Shown here piece by piece: positions 1 through 10,361 of a stretch of 37,917 bases of DNA (the first letter of the stretch is position 1; each line of letters begins with the position of its first letter). This stretch comes from Cyclostephanos tholiformis. Its lineage: Eukaryota > Bacillariophyta > Thalassiosirophyceae > Thalassiosirales > Thalassiosiraceae. Location of the stretch: contig JALLPB010000007.1 in NCBI GenBank assembly GCA_036939975.1, positions 1 through 37,917 on the forward strand. The letters are read 5' to 3'. A model generated the notes under the pieces. The model searched no databases, had not been told where the DNA came from, and worked only from the letters and a program-made list of their open reading frames with translations. A program made the position numbers and the translations under genes.

Positions 1-118
1 AGGGAACTGTAACCTGTTACAGTGTAACTGTAACCTGTTAGAGTGTAACTGTAACCTGTTACAGTGTAACTGTAACCTGTTACAGTTTCACTGTATCTTT
101 AACAGGTTACAGTTCCCT
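1..118. repeat. 21-bp palindromic tandem repeat with inverted ends
   Basis: A unit of about 21 bp containing the near-palindrome GTAACCTGTTAC is repeated four times between 1 and 90. The first 19 bases (AGGGAACTGTAACCTGTTA) return as an exact reverse complement at 100-118, so the whole stretch can fold as a hairpin. The element may extend left of the window edge. It could be a MITE-like element or a simple satellite; nothing shows that it is transcribed. Confidence 0.75.
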
Positions 119-203
119 CAACTCCAATGGAATTCGGAATTTGGAAGTAGAGAAGTTCCTGTTTTTTTTGTCGTATTTTAATGTTGCGCTACTAACAACA
201 TAA

Positions 204-1283
204 TTGACCAGTCTTTTCCAACCTATCGGAATAATAATATCCATATTCTGGCAAGCAACGAAGACCAAACAAAAGTACAACCATTACAACGTTTACTTCA
301 TGCTCGAGAGACAGCTCCTCCTCCATTCTCGCGGCGGGGACGCTGACATCGGGACAAAACGCCATGATCCCTTGGACGTCACGACACTCTCCCCCGATGC
401 TCGAAGGTACGTCGACCTAGACCTACCCCCGCTGTGCAGACGCTACGCGGACCTCCCGTTGTCGCCTCACAGATGGTTCGTAGAATTGCTCGCTGGACGA
501 AACGAGAAGCGAGTGCACAAGAGGAGCCACGGCCTCGTGCCTTTTCAGGAATTGGCGAAGATTGTGGCGAGAAACTACAAGGAGGCGGACCAGGAGACGA
601 AAGAATTCGTGAACGATGTGGCGGAGAGGCTGGCGTCGCACTGCAGCCTACTTGAGGCCGCAGAGTGGAAGGAAACAAAGACACTTGACACTGGGAAGGA
701 ATTCAGGGCGAATGCGACGAAAGGAAATGCTATCGACGGCGACGTTAAATCGATCACCAAGATGTCATCAGTCCAATCCTTCGACTCCCCGCCCTTTTCC
801 TACGATACCGAGCTGAAACGGTTGCAGAAGAACCTCGAGCTTGCTATGTCCACCAGGATCGAAACCGAGCGCAGGATCAGTATCCTCACGGCTCAGATGG
901 AGTTGTTTTGCCAGCAGCGCCAGCAAGAGCATCATCAACATTCACTACCTCCGCAACAACAACAAGTACGTCTCCATCATCGATTCCGTCAAGTAGGCGA
1001 GTTAAATCGTCGTTGTTTCTCAAGGCTACATCAACAATACGTGACCTCTAGCGATCGCAGCGACAAGAAAAATATGATGCCACCGCCCAAGAAGCGCTTC
1101 CGAAGTTCCAATTCCGATGACATCGTGATTGAGGCCACCACTGCCGCGGACGAGGGTCGAGTCGATTATCCGGCCTCGCTCTCCTCTGGCATACAGGATC
1201 AACCACTCAATAGACGCATAAGGCGGGCGGACCTTGTCAGGGCGAGTCTGCCTTCGGCGGCCCAGCGCGGTATATTCTGGTGA
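204..1283 (+). CDS. HMG-box-like protein with poly-Gln, 5' end uncertain
   Basis: The reading frame is open from an in-frame stop at 201-203 to TGA at 1281-1283. The first in-frame ATG is at 300, but protein-like sequence begins before it: the stretch YNHYNVYFMLERQ resembles helix I of an HMG box, and the later HKRSHGLVPFQELAKIVARN with following Glu/Lys-rich residues resembles helices II and III. A 5' exon is therefore likely missing. One possibility is ATG at 127-129 with a 65-bp intron at 147-211, but this is only inference. The middle has a coiled-coil-like segment and a Gln/His-rich stretch, and the C-terminal half carries a basic PPPKKRFR motif that could be a nuclear localisation signal. 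A DNA-binding nuclear role is expected for the fold but the box is divergent. The 3' part is duplicated downstream at 1574-1800. Confidence 0.55.
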   Translation: MTSLFQPIGIIISIFWQATKTKQKYNHYNVYFMLERQLLLHSRGGDADIGTKRHDPLDVTTLSPDARRYVDLDLPPLCRRYADLPLSPHRWFVELLAGRNEKRVHKRSHGLVPFQELAKIVARNYKEADQETKEFVNDVAERLASHCSLLEAAEWKETKTLDTGKEFRANATKGNAIDGDVKSITKMSSVQSFDSPPFSYDTELKRLQKNLELAMSTRIETERRISILTAQMELFCQQRQQEHHQHSLPPQQQQVRLHHRFRQVGELNRRCFSRLHQQYVTSSDRSDKKNMMPPPKKRFRSSNSDDIVIEATTAADEGRVDYPASLSSGIQDQPLNRRIRRADLVRASLPSAAQRGIFW

Positions 1284-1573
1284 TGTCGGCACGATGTTGC
1301 TTTATTAATGTTTGTATTCTATTATTGCGCTCTTAGTGGGGTATGAGAGGTCTGAGTTTGAGCATTTATTCATAGGGTATTCTATTATTTCTCTTCTATT
1401 AAGTACTTCCTTAAACGTCTTTGTACACACCCACCAGTGGCCTTGGCACTTTGATATTGAAGCAGGAATATCATTTTGATCCTTGCTTTGTCAAATTAGT
1501 TATCAAATTGTGATCCTTGTTGTCTGCTAACTGGTCATCATTTCGTCCTGAGGGCATGCTTCCGGTCCACTTG
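1284..1573. other. Intergenic, AT-rich
   Basis: This stretch is T-rich and probably holds the 3' UTR of the preceding gene. No coding signal or RNA gene is seen. Confidence 0.5.
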
Positions 1574-1800
1574 CATTCCGTCATGTAGGCGAGTTCAATA
1601 GTCGTTGTTTCCCAATGGTCCATCAACAGCACACGACTTCTGGCAATTGCAGGCGCAGGGAGAATATGATGCTACCTTCCACGAAGCGCTTCCGACGTTC
1701 CGATTCCGATGGCATTGTGATTAAGGCCACCGCCCCCACGGACAAGGGTTGAGTCGATCATCTGGCCTCAATCTCCTCTGGCGTACAGAGTGAAACACTC
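1574..1800 (+). pseudogene. Decayed duplicate of the 3' part of the HMG-box-like gene
   Basis: Bases 1574-1800 align along their whole length with 982-1208 of the upstream gene. Shared blocks include the GTAGGCGAGTT segment, the AATATGATGC block and the GAAGCGCTTCCGA block. The reading frame stays collinear without indels, but a CGA (Arg) codon of the parent is TGA here at about 1750. There is no start codon context or HMG-like part, so this is a truncated tandem duplicate that no longer encodes the full protein. Confidence 0.8.
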
Positions 1801-2180
1801 TACAAAGAGGGATTGGGCTTTGGATGACACTACAAGCTTGGGGGGGGGGGTGCAATTATGACTAGTTGGTAGTAAACCTGAAGGCGTAAAATGTATATTA
1901 GAAGTAGATGGTGTGTTGTAGACAGTCCTGTCATGTGAGTGGGAAGGGGAAAAGGGCCTCCCACTATGATAGAGATGGTAGCCAAGGATGAAGAAAAACC
2001 ACGTGCTATTACTTGCCAAGCTCACCAAAAAAGGTGGTTCTTCCCTTTTTCTTGTCGTTTAGTTCATCCATACACTCTGAACACAACCGTTGACATCGTA
2101 CCGTCATGCCGTTTCCGGTTGCTCTTCTAATCATGCAGATATAGGTCGAAACATACTACAAATAATTCTTGTTTAATATA
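1801..2180. other. Intergenic, convergent gap before TYW1
   Basis: This lies between the HMG-like relic and the 3' end of the minus-strand TYW1 gene. It has a poly-G run near 1841-1850 and AT-rich sequence that probably includes the TYW1 3' UTR. Short open frames here look random. Confidence 0.5.
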
Positions 2181-5100
2181 CTACCTGGTGACGACCAAGC
2201 CTCGAAACATCAATGAGGCATCATCAATCACTTTTTCCCCGCCATAGAACTCTGTCACCGTGGTCGTATCCCCAATCTGCATCTTCTTTCTGTCCATCTG
2301 TTCCCTTAGCCTCGATATTTCATCTGTCGACAGGGGCTCGTTGAAGGTGTCATGCGTGGGAACGCCATCGGAGTCAAACTTGGAGTACTTCGGATGCTTC
2401 TTCTTCTTCCTATGCCGATTATCTGTGGGGTCGAACCCCTCTTCGTCGGCGCCGAACACGGCCCAAGACGGCGTGTCGGCGACGTAATCCTCCACACCGA
2501 ATACGAACGTCGGATCGGCGCAGCGCCTCGCGGCGAGAAGTTGAAATTTGTCGTAATCGATCCACGTCCTCCACTTGCGCTTCCCGGGATTGTCGGGATC
2601 GGATATTGCGAACTGGTCAACCCGCGCGAGGAGCACACTGCACGAGTGCTTGTGCTCGCAAGCCAGGTCATACTCTGCGAGGGGATCGATCCCCCCCTCA
2701 GCTCGGACAGCCCTCATTTCCTCCAGGAGCAATTTAGAGAATTCCACAACCTCGTGATGCCAGGGCGTGTTGGTCATGTTCAGGTTGGACGCGTCCGATT
2801 TCCCGCAGAAGGTCACGCCCTTGATCTCCACGAAGGAACAGTGGCCGAGGGCGATCAGTCGGGCATATCCCCCGATATCGTCCGAATTCCATCCCTTGAC
2901 TACCGTCAGACGCGCAACCGTCCGTTGTCCCTTCCGTTTCAGACACGCCAGCGAGGCCCTTAGGCGGTCCCACGAATCTCGAAACAATGGCCTGTCGATG
3001 GCCTCCAAGCTCTCGGGAGTGGATGCGTCTACGCTAACGTACTATCGTTTTTTCACCGTCATGTTGAGAGAGGCACGTACTGTTAGGGGGGGGACCTGTC
3101 GAGCATGTTGTTCTCGACACGAAGGAATTGGTAGACAGGAACAAAAAAAATGACTCACCAACTGCGTGATGGGTATCAAATCCTCAATCGCCTTGGGATG
3201 CTGCCCGTTCGTTACCAAGAACGTCGATATCTTACGTCGGTGCAATTCGCCCAATAGCTCGTTTATCCTCGGATACATGATCGGCTCCCCCACGAGGCTC
3301 AACGCGCAGTGTCGTACCGTGTGGGCCTCGTTCCAACGATCCATCTGTATCCCGGGTATGCCCCTCGTCTCCTTGATCATCGAGACGTGCTCCCGTACTG
3401 CCTCCTCCACGATCATAATTGGATCGTCCGTCTTCCATCTCCACTCCTTCCCCACCGGATTCTTGTGATGACGCCAGCAGAAGACGCACTTATTCGCGCA
3501 CGCCAGCGACGGCGTCGCCTCCATGCACTGGTAGGAGGTGATGCCGTAATGCGTGTGCTTGTAGCATCCCCCCCGACCGCGAAGCTGGTGCTTCGTCCAC
3601 CTGCATAACTTGACGGCCGAGTGGGTTCCGATTAGCCTATATCCCTCCTTCTTGAGTGCCCTAGCTTGCTTCGGCGTGACCATCTCGAGAGGTTCCTTCG
3701 ATTTCGACGATATGAACTGTTTCTTAATGACATCGCCCATGTCCTCGACGTCCACGATGTCTCCCCCCTCACTGCCGTCGTAGTCGTCGTCATCATCGTC
3801 ATCGTCGTCCGATGGAGAATTGGTACCGGAATCATCGTCTCCCCCATCTGTAAGAGTGGCGTTCTCCTTCGAAACGCCACCGTTGAAGGAAGAGGAGGAG
3901 GAGGAGGAGGAGGAGGACGAGCAGCAGCCCACCTTCTTCGCCCCATCGTCGTCGACATCGTAGCCCTTATGGTCACCGTTGGTCGAGCAGCAGCCGGGGG
4001 ACGCTGTCCCAACTGCTCCACCTTTTTCCCCCCCGACGATGTCTTTGTTTTCCCCCGCTCGCGTCGTCGTACGGACCCTACCGTTCCCGACCACAACAGC
4101 TCCACCCCCCGCGATGGTCGTCGGGTGGAAGATCGACTCGACGATGCCATCCGCCCATACGTCGAATACGATATCGGAATCCCCAGATTCCGAATCGCCG
4201 ATCACGAGGCTTTTCCCTCCTCCTCCTCCTCCTCTCCCCCTCATATTGGCATTCTCGTTCCTCCTACCCTTCCCCCTACCCCCGCCCGCGATCCTCGATA
4301 CGACGGGCCTGGCGCCGAGCTTGCCGACGAACAATCCGTACACGTCCCTCGCCGGCCTGCCGACCGTACGCGAATCGTAAGCCGAACTGCCCATCCCGAA
4401 CGCACCCACTCGCAGCGTACCGTTCATCGGATCGGACGTGCGCAGCGGTTCGGGCGCCACCCTCCAATCGTGAAGTATCTCGTTCAACGACGTTAGCAAC
4501 ACGGACGAATCGGGAGGTAGCGTGCCGTTCGTCCACGTCGGGAGTACGAACAGCAGGATCGGCGGACCCAAATGAGAAGGGGAAGACGACGACGGAGATG
4601 ACGAGGAGGATAAGTGCGAAGCGGTCGGACGATCGTCTTCGTCTTCTTCCCCCCCGTCGTCGCCGTCGTGGTAATCGTTCGTCAGCTCGTCGAACCAATC
4701 GACCTCGTTCGCGCGCACGATGCGCGCATGACGATAACGACGACGACGACGAACTCCTCCCCCTCCCGCCGCCCCACCCTCCCCCTCCTCCTCGGCGACG
4801 TACGTCGACGTCGACGCGACGATCGACGACATCAGCCGTTCGTGCAAACGCCTCGCGTAATTCTCGCAAGTGCCGGTAGTGGAGGAGTAGGTTACGGTTA
4901 TGGTGCCACGCGCGAGTATGTTGGACGACGACGTTCGGGATATCCCCCCCCCCCCCCCCGCCGCCCCACCGCGCGGAAACGACGATGACGTACCGTGGAT
5001 GACTGTGCCAACGCGGCCGTCGTCGCGGACGTTGTCGTCGATGTCGTCCCCGTCGACGCCATCGTCGTTACGACTCGAGGACGTCGCCTTTTCGGGGGGC

Positions 5101-5243
5101 GCGGGGGTGGGGGGTGGGGTAGGGGAGGGCGCATACCGTCGGGAGGAGGAGGAGAGCACGACGATAGCGATGGTCGCGGCGATGGCGGCGGCGCATGCCG
5201 TCGCCAGGGCCGATGATGACGGGGCGTTGCTGCTCGGCGCCAT
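2181..5243 (-). CDS. TYW1: TYW1, S-adenosylmethionine-dependent tRNA 4-demethylwyosine synthase
   Basis: Two exons, 5243-3159 and 3041-2181, join across a 117-bp GT-AG intron (3042-3158) to give about 981 residues, longer than animal or yeast TYW1 (roughly 730-810). The order is a hydrophobic N-terminal segment (about 13-30), a flavodoxin-like domain (about 114-315, FMN-loop motif TYSSTTGTCENY), an acidic Ser/Asp/Cys-rich insert (about 380-500), then the radical-SAM domain. The Fe-S ligands form CX3CX2C at Cys582, Cys586 and Cys589, in the TYW1 signature ACANKCVFCWRHHKNPVG. The junction reads ITQL-YVSVDAS, as expected for the family. The enzyme makes the tricyclic 4-demethylwyosine from m1G37 in tRNA-Phe, with pyruvate in family members. 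The leader suggests ER membrane association, which is inference. It is divergent from the HtrA gene. Confidence 0.95.
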
Positions 5244-5711
5244 TACTACCCAGTGTAAAAAATAATCATGGATGATTTATTTATATTATTTCTCCGAGGG
5301 GTCGGTTTTTTTGTTTCTGTTCGCACGCTCTCTCTTTTTTGTGTGGGTGGGTGGTGTGCACAACGAGTAAATTTCCCGCTCATTTCGATACTTATTCCTA
5401 ATTGCCACTATCGAACATATATCAATTGACGTCAGGACCTAGGTAGCTAAGGGTTAGCTAAGGGTTAGCTAAGGGTTAGCTAAGGGTTAGGAATTCACTA
5501 GGAATTAGTACATGGCTACGAGACTACACAATCACTTCCCGAAAAACTCCTCTAAAATTGGAATTAATATTATGTTCATGAGTCTTTCTACGCTAGCTAA
5601 ATCCTCACCCTTAGCTAACCCTTAGCAAACCCTTATCTAACCCTTAGATCACAACAACGTCATCATCGCGATTTTGGATTTCTTTCCTCCTTCATTAACC
5701 GTGACACCACG
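5244..5711. promoter_or_regulatory. Divergent promoter between TYW1 and HtrA, with CRE-like site
   Basis: This 468-bp gap separates two start codons on opposite strands. It contains TGACGTCA at 5427-5434, a perfect CRE/bZIP-type site, and an inverted pair of 11-mer arrays listed separately. CRE-like elements are known in CO2- and light-responsive diatom promoters; a role here is inference. A T-rich strip lies near the TYW1 start. Confidence 0.5.
5444..5647. repeat. Inverted pair of telomere-like 11-mer arrays
   Basis: The left arm at 5444-5490 has four copies of GCTAAGGGTTA. The right arm at 5607-5647 carries about four imperfect copies of the reverse complement (CCCTTAGCTAA type). About 115 bp of ordinary sequence lies between them, so the region can form a long imperfect stem. 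The unit resembles telomeric TTAGGG but has an 11-base period. Confidence 0.8.
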
Positions 5712-7500
5712 ATGACGAAGTCGTCTACCCTTGCACTCCTCTCCGCCGCGACCGCCCTCGTCGTCGCCCTCGTCGATTCCTACATCGTCGCCATCCCACC
5801 CTGCCCCACGCGGAGCAGGCTCCCCCCACCCCTCCCGACGAAGAAATCGATCGGATGGCGTCTCCTCGGATCGATTCCGGAGGGGGGCGACGTCGTCGAT
5901 GACGTCGACGATGGCGTTCCCCCCACCGCCAGTGCGGTCGTCGACGGGTCGATGTCCGCCATCGTCCTCGACGAGAGCAGGAGGAGGTTCCTCCTGTCGT
6001 CGTTGTCGTCGTCGTCGTCGCTCCTACTCCTCCTGCTATCGTCGAACGTCGATCGCGCGTCGGCGTCGTCGTCGTTGGAGTTCGCTGGGACGGTCGCGAG
6101 CACGACGTCCGACGTCGTGGGGGCGCCCCCACAAGTCGACACCGCCATGACATCCACCGCCATCGCGCGCGGTGGTGGAATATGCGCGGACTCCGCCGAG
6201 GAGGGACGGATAGCCATATTCGAGCGTGTCGCGCCCTCGGTGGTGTACATCGACACCTTCAGCGAGAGACGCGATGCCTTCTCGGCCAACGTCCTAGAGG
6301 TGCCTAGCGGATCTGGGTCGGGCTTCGTTTGGGACATGGACGGTCACATCGTGACGAACTTCCACGTCGTTCAGGAGGCCAAGTCGGCGAGGGTCGCGAT
6401 ACTCACCCCCGGAGGAACTGGGGGGATGGGGATGGGGAGGAGGAGGAATACGGCGACGGTCGGCTTGGCGGGGACGACGACGACGACGACGACGTACACG
6501 TCCGTCCGACCGGGAGCGATCGGATCGGACGGATCGACGGTCCTGCCGGAATTCACGAGGACGGTGCACGTGGCAAAGGTCGTTGGAGTCGACCCAACAA
6601 AGGACATCGCCGTGTTGAAGGTTGACGACGTCGTTGGATTGAGACCGATCGAGGTGGGGACGTCCACGGGACTACGCGTCGGACAGGGATCGCTCGCGAT
6701 CGGTAATCCCTTTGGGTTGGATCACACGCTGACGTGAGTGTTGTTTGCCGTCATTCGTTCCTTCGTTCGGTCGTTCGATCGTTCGGTGTTACTTTCCTCT
6801 TGCGTTCGCACGCCTGTGTTTTGATCGAAAATCCACATTTTTCCCTTCTATCGATATGGACGGCAGGACGGGCGTGATCAGTGGCATCGGACGAGAGGTG
6901 AGGAGCCCGTCAGGCAGGCCGATATCCAACGTCATCCAGACCGACGCGGCCATCAATCCCGGCAACAGCGGAGGTCCCCTCCTCGATAGCTCAGGTAGGA
7001 TGATAGGAATGGCGACGGCGATATACTCCCCAAGCGGTGCATCCGCCGGCGTGGGATTCGCCATACCCGCCGACACCGTGAGGTACGTAGTCGAGATGCT
7101 GATAAAGAAGGGTCAGATCGTCAGGCCTCTGTTGGGCGTGTCAATACTTGATTCGAAGCAGGCCCGCCAGGCGCTGGGCATACCCAAGGGCATACTCATC
7201 CTTGAGGTCAAGCCCGGAACGCCGGCAGCCCAGGCCGGACTGAGAGGACTCAGACGCACCGAGAGCGGGATCGTCGAAATCGGGGACATAATAATCGCCA
7301 TCGAGGAAATCCCGATCGAGAATGAGGGGGATCTCTTCCGCTCCATTGAGTCGTTTCAGCCGGGGGATGTGGTGACGGTTACCGTGGCCCGACCAGAGAT
7401 CGAGGCTGGGATCGATGGGGGGCCTGAGATAAAGCTGAAAGAGATCAAGTTTGCGGTGAAGCTGATAGCAAGCGACGACTCGGCCTTTCTCAAGGGATAA
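5712..7500 (+). CDS. HtrA/DegP-type serine protease, predicted plastid (thylakoid lumen)
   Basis: Exons 5712-6733 and 6867-7500 flank a 133-bp GT-AG intron; the junction restores HTLTTGVISG and gives 551 residues. A hydrophobic signal peptide (1-27) and Pro-rich stretch are followed by a second targeting unit with an Arg-Arg-Arg-Phe-Leu-Leu start (about 90-118), as in twin-arginine thylakoid-lumen leaders. The trypsin-like domain has the complete triad: His218 in TNFHVV, Asp298 in KDIAVLKV and Ser375 in GNSGGPLL. One PDZ domain follows (about 425-520). Deg1-type proteases degrade damaged lumenal and photosystem II proteins. A Gly/Thr-rich insert of about 45 residues (235-279) lies between His and Asp. 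A Deg/HtrA identity is firm; the lumen location is inferred from the leader. Confidence 0.93.
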
Positions 7501-7996
7501 TACGAGGATAAGCTCGTTCGTTAAGACTATACGTCAACACCGCATGCTCCTTCATTCAAAAACGACCTTCGCAAATTACTGGCGTGAAACGTCGGAATAA
7601 TATGTTGATGTGAGAAAAATAGATGATTCGTATCGAAAATGCGTTTTGAACCTATGGGAGGGCTGGGACGTGGAGAGTCGATGCAAGATTGGAAATCATC
7701 GCTGGAAAGGTGGCTGCGACGATTCCTCCTGTGCATAGAACAATGGCTCCTGGTTCAGCACTCCGCGCGTGGCGTATCGTGAGCTCCGTACCGCCGTACT
7801 CGTAAGAGAAGGCATAAGAATTCTCCTGGCGTGGGAGTAAGTGAGGGGGGGCGTTAATTTTACATTTTTGAGTCTTGCGTTTTTTGTTCATCAATCGTGA
7901 GGACGAAAAATAACGGCCCGCCACTTGCAACCAACCCGAAGTTAGGCTCACAAAATCGAAACAGCTCTCACAACGAAACCAACATCCTAAGCCACC
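7501..7996. other. Intergenic, upstream of membrane-protein gene
   Basis: This holds the 3' UTR of the protease gene and the probable promoter of the next gene. Open frames on the minus strand here show no recognisable protein features. Confidence 0.5.
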
Positions 7997-8848
7997 ATGA
8001 TTATCCCTCTCCTTGCCATCGTCCTTCTCCGCCTCGAGGCATCGTCCGCTGCCATAGAAAGCCCGAAGCTTTCCTCCTCGTCGACTTCTCTCAACAGGAT
8101 ACGAAACGCCGATCGGGTTGTTGAGGGGACCGAGACACCTGCGGGGACAGTTGCGACCATCGCTGGGGCTCCACCTGGCCGACGCGAACTCTTACCCAAG
8201 TTCTCAAAAATCTTCGCCTCCACGTACTTCGGGACTGACGGCTTAGACTTCCTTAGCAGCATGAGCTTGTCGGCCTCGTTCTCGTTCACTTACGCTGAAC
8301 CAGGCTCACCTCTTGATCCTGTTACCACTGATGGGGAAGAACTCCTCATTAGAAGCGATGAAGCAACTGCTACCACCACCACCAGCAGCACCATCACCAC
8401 TATCATCACCGATTCCACCACCCCCACTACTTCCTTCGCTACTACCACCAGCACCACCGAGAAGGAGGAGGGCAGTAGGCTCCCACCGACCGTCTCCACG
8501 TCGGTCTCTACGACTTACACACCCGTCGTTGATGAGCCGACTGATGAAGCGACCGTCACTAATGAGAGCTATCAAAAGGTTGGGAGCAGCTCTGACAAAC
8601 GCAACTTGTTACCCTTGATATCCATCGCAGGAGGTTTGGTCGCAATCTCCGCGATGGTTGCCGGCTATTACCGCATGAAGAATACCAAGAGCGGAATCAT
8701 CCATCCCGACGAGAAGTCAATTCAATCGGTCGCAACCAATGAGTCTTCGGACGATTTGGAAAGTTCGAAAACCTCCTCGCTGGCGAGCATGGTTGCGATG
8801 AGCACGTTGGCGAACACCAGCAGGCCCGACCGACGGGTGTCAATCTAG
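7997..8848 (+). CDS. Single-pass membrane protein with Thr-rich extracellular region
   Basis: This is an intron-free 283-residue protein whose start sits in GCCACCATG, an ideal initiation context. It has a signal peptide (1-19), a Ser-rich region, a Thr/Ser-rich mucin-like stretch (about 121-176), one transmembrane helix (204-225, starting LLPLISIAGG) and a 58-residue tail rich in Ser, Asp and Glu. The predicted topology is lumen or outside for the N-terminal part and cytosol for the tail. The architecture resembles silicalemma-associated and cell-wall proteins of diatoms, but no specific motif supports that, so function is unknown. Part of its Thr-rich region is duplicated as a relic at 11083-11223. 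Confidence 0.75.
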   Translation: MIIPLLAIVLLRLEASSAAIESPKLSSSSTSLNRIRNADRVVEGTETPAGTVATIAGAPPGRRELLPKFSKIFASTYFGTDGLDFLSSMSLSASFSFTYAEPGSPLDPVTTDGEELLIRSDEATATTTTSSTITTIITDSTTPTTSFATTTSTTEKEEGSRLPPTVSTSVSTTYTPVVDEPTDEATVTNESYQKVGSSSDKRNLLPLISIAGGLVAISAMVAGYYRMKNTKSGIIHPDEKSIQSVATNESSDDLESSKTSSLASMVAMSTLANTSRPDRRVSI

Positions 8849-10028
8849 GGAAAGAGATATATTCTGCTTGTTGCGGCGGAAATGAGCCTCCTGTGATGGT
8901 TCTATGAATTTTCCTAATCGCACTGCACGTGACAATATTAGAGCTGAATTGAATTACTTAGCCCCAAAACATTTTTTTCTTCGCTTTACTCGGACGTTCT
9001 GCATGAGGACTCGACAACACTTATCATATTAGAGTCTATCCTCAGAGTAGCTCAATCGGCATTAGAATAATGATGAAATACCTCATTCCAATCGACAACC
9101 ACCCCGTACATGCCACTCTCCACATGAACGATGGTGCCGATCGGAATGATGAATTGATCGGGCAGACGATATTATGCAGTCCGTGCCATCCTCATCGCAT
9201 CATCTTCGTAGCTCGCTTCATAACAGTCGCCCCTACTAACCTTGTAATATGACAATAGCGTAACGTGCATACCTTCATTGGTCGTCATATTTTCCACAAC
9301 AAGTGATGGCTCCGTTTTCGTGTTCGAATTTATCTCCATTCCCCTCTCCATCTCAATCTCCATTTGCTTCTCAGAGAGGCCTTGCCTCTCATCATTCTCT
9401 TCGTATTCCTCACTGATACTTTCGCTATTCTTCGTGCCTGACCTTCGATGAGCACTACTTTTGTGGATATCACTTCGACCGTGTTGTGTCTCTCGGCACA
9501 CATCTCTTGCTCCTCGACTATTCGCCCACAGGCACGCGAGAATCTCTCGACCAAGTTCGTTCTCCTCAAAAGATTTTGCATCTCAGTTAGCAGACGATTT
9601 ACCTCGTCGTTCTCATTCTCATCCTCCTCTTGCAGTGTGACGGCGACTGTTTCATCTACATAGATACCATAATTCACTTCTCGTCCTTCATTTTCCACTG
9701 CACCCTCCTTCATTATTCATCCACGTTCATTGATGGACGCCTCATCGGCGTTGCTCTCGTCGTCCTCTTCGCGTCTCTCGTCTACCAAAACTCCCTCACC
9801 TATTCATCGTTTACACTTGTCTGCAAATGTCTCCCGGGGGATCACGTCGGACAAAGCCGTGTTCACGTCAGTGTGCTTGAAACCCCGCCCTTGAGGGGAC
9901 AACCCATCGTCTTTCTCCACTTCCAGAGGATGGATGTCAATCGAAGCTATATCGCAGTTGTTCCGTGCGAAGGGTCTCTGTCACATCGGGCATCATCGGC
10001 ATACGACCTGCCCTCTATGGATTTGGTA
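8328..10028. repeat. Segmental duplication, copy A
   Basis: This stretch aligns in pieces with 11083-13272. The pieces are 8328-8476 (Thr-rich coding part), about 8868-9265 (spacer and 3' end of the J-domain gene) and about 9290-10028 (its 5' half). Copy A keeps the intact membrane-protein gene but has a broken J-domain gene. Boundaries were read by eye and are approximate. Confidence 0.8.
9040..10028 (-). pseudogene. Relic of J-domain gene, J domain deleted
   Basis: On the minus strand this matches the intact gene at 11383-13251 across its 5' half and its 3' end. The middle, about 240 codons including the J domain and the first SH3-like module, is missing at a junction near 9270-9290. Further lesions are a TAA stop at 9172-9174, where the intact gene reads TAYLLPDQ, a TGA a little further on, a frameshift around 9330-9500 separating two open pieces, and a second deletion near 9945. 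No functional chaperone could be made. Confidence 0.85.
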
Positions 10029-10361
10029 ACCACGTATGATCCCTCAAATCACTCGCCGCCAAGGTATGTTACACGTGATGTCCAAGTGTGCATCCTTCCC
10101 ACGTACCTATCGACGTCCTGGAGCGATTGGCTCGTTTAGTGCTGCCAAGACCAGAACTTTTGCATCAAGATCAACCATGAGATCATAGTCAATGAAAGTT
10201 GGAGCTCTCCCGCCATGAGACCAAAATGATGATAGTGCAGTTAACATTCAAGTCGGAGTCAGGCGAGTCCCATACGACGACAAGATCAGGAGATAAATGT
10301 TGATGATGACCAACACTTAAAAAATGGTCCTGATGATCAAGACTTAAACAATGGTACCCGC
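10029..10361. other. Intergenic
   Basis: No gene is seen. A short imperfect direct repeat of the type GATGA-CAA-ACTTAAA-AATGG occurs at about 10305-10326 and 10333-10354, just before the LPMO-like frame. Confidence 0.4.

Noticed and set aside
4598..5265. Long plus-strand open frames opposite TYW1 exon 1
   Set aside because: They are Arg/Pro-rich shadows of the GC-rich Asp/Ser codons of TYW1; no motif or start context supports them.
5444..5647. True telomere or subtelomere
   Set aside because: The period is 11 bases, only four units per arm, and ordinary genes flank both sides.
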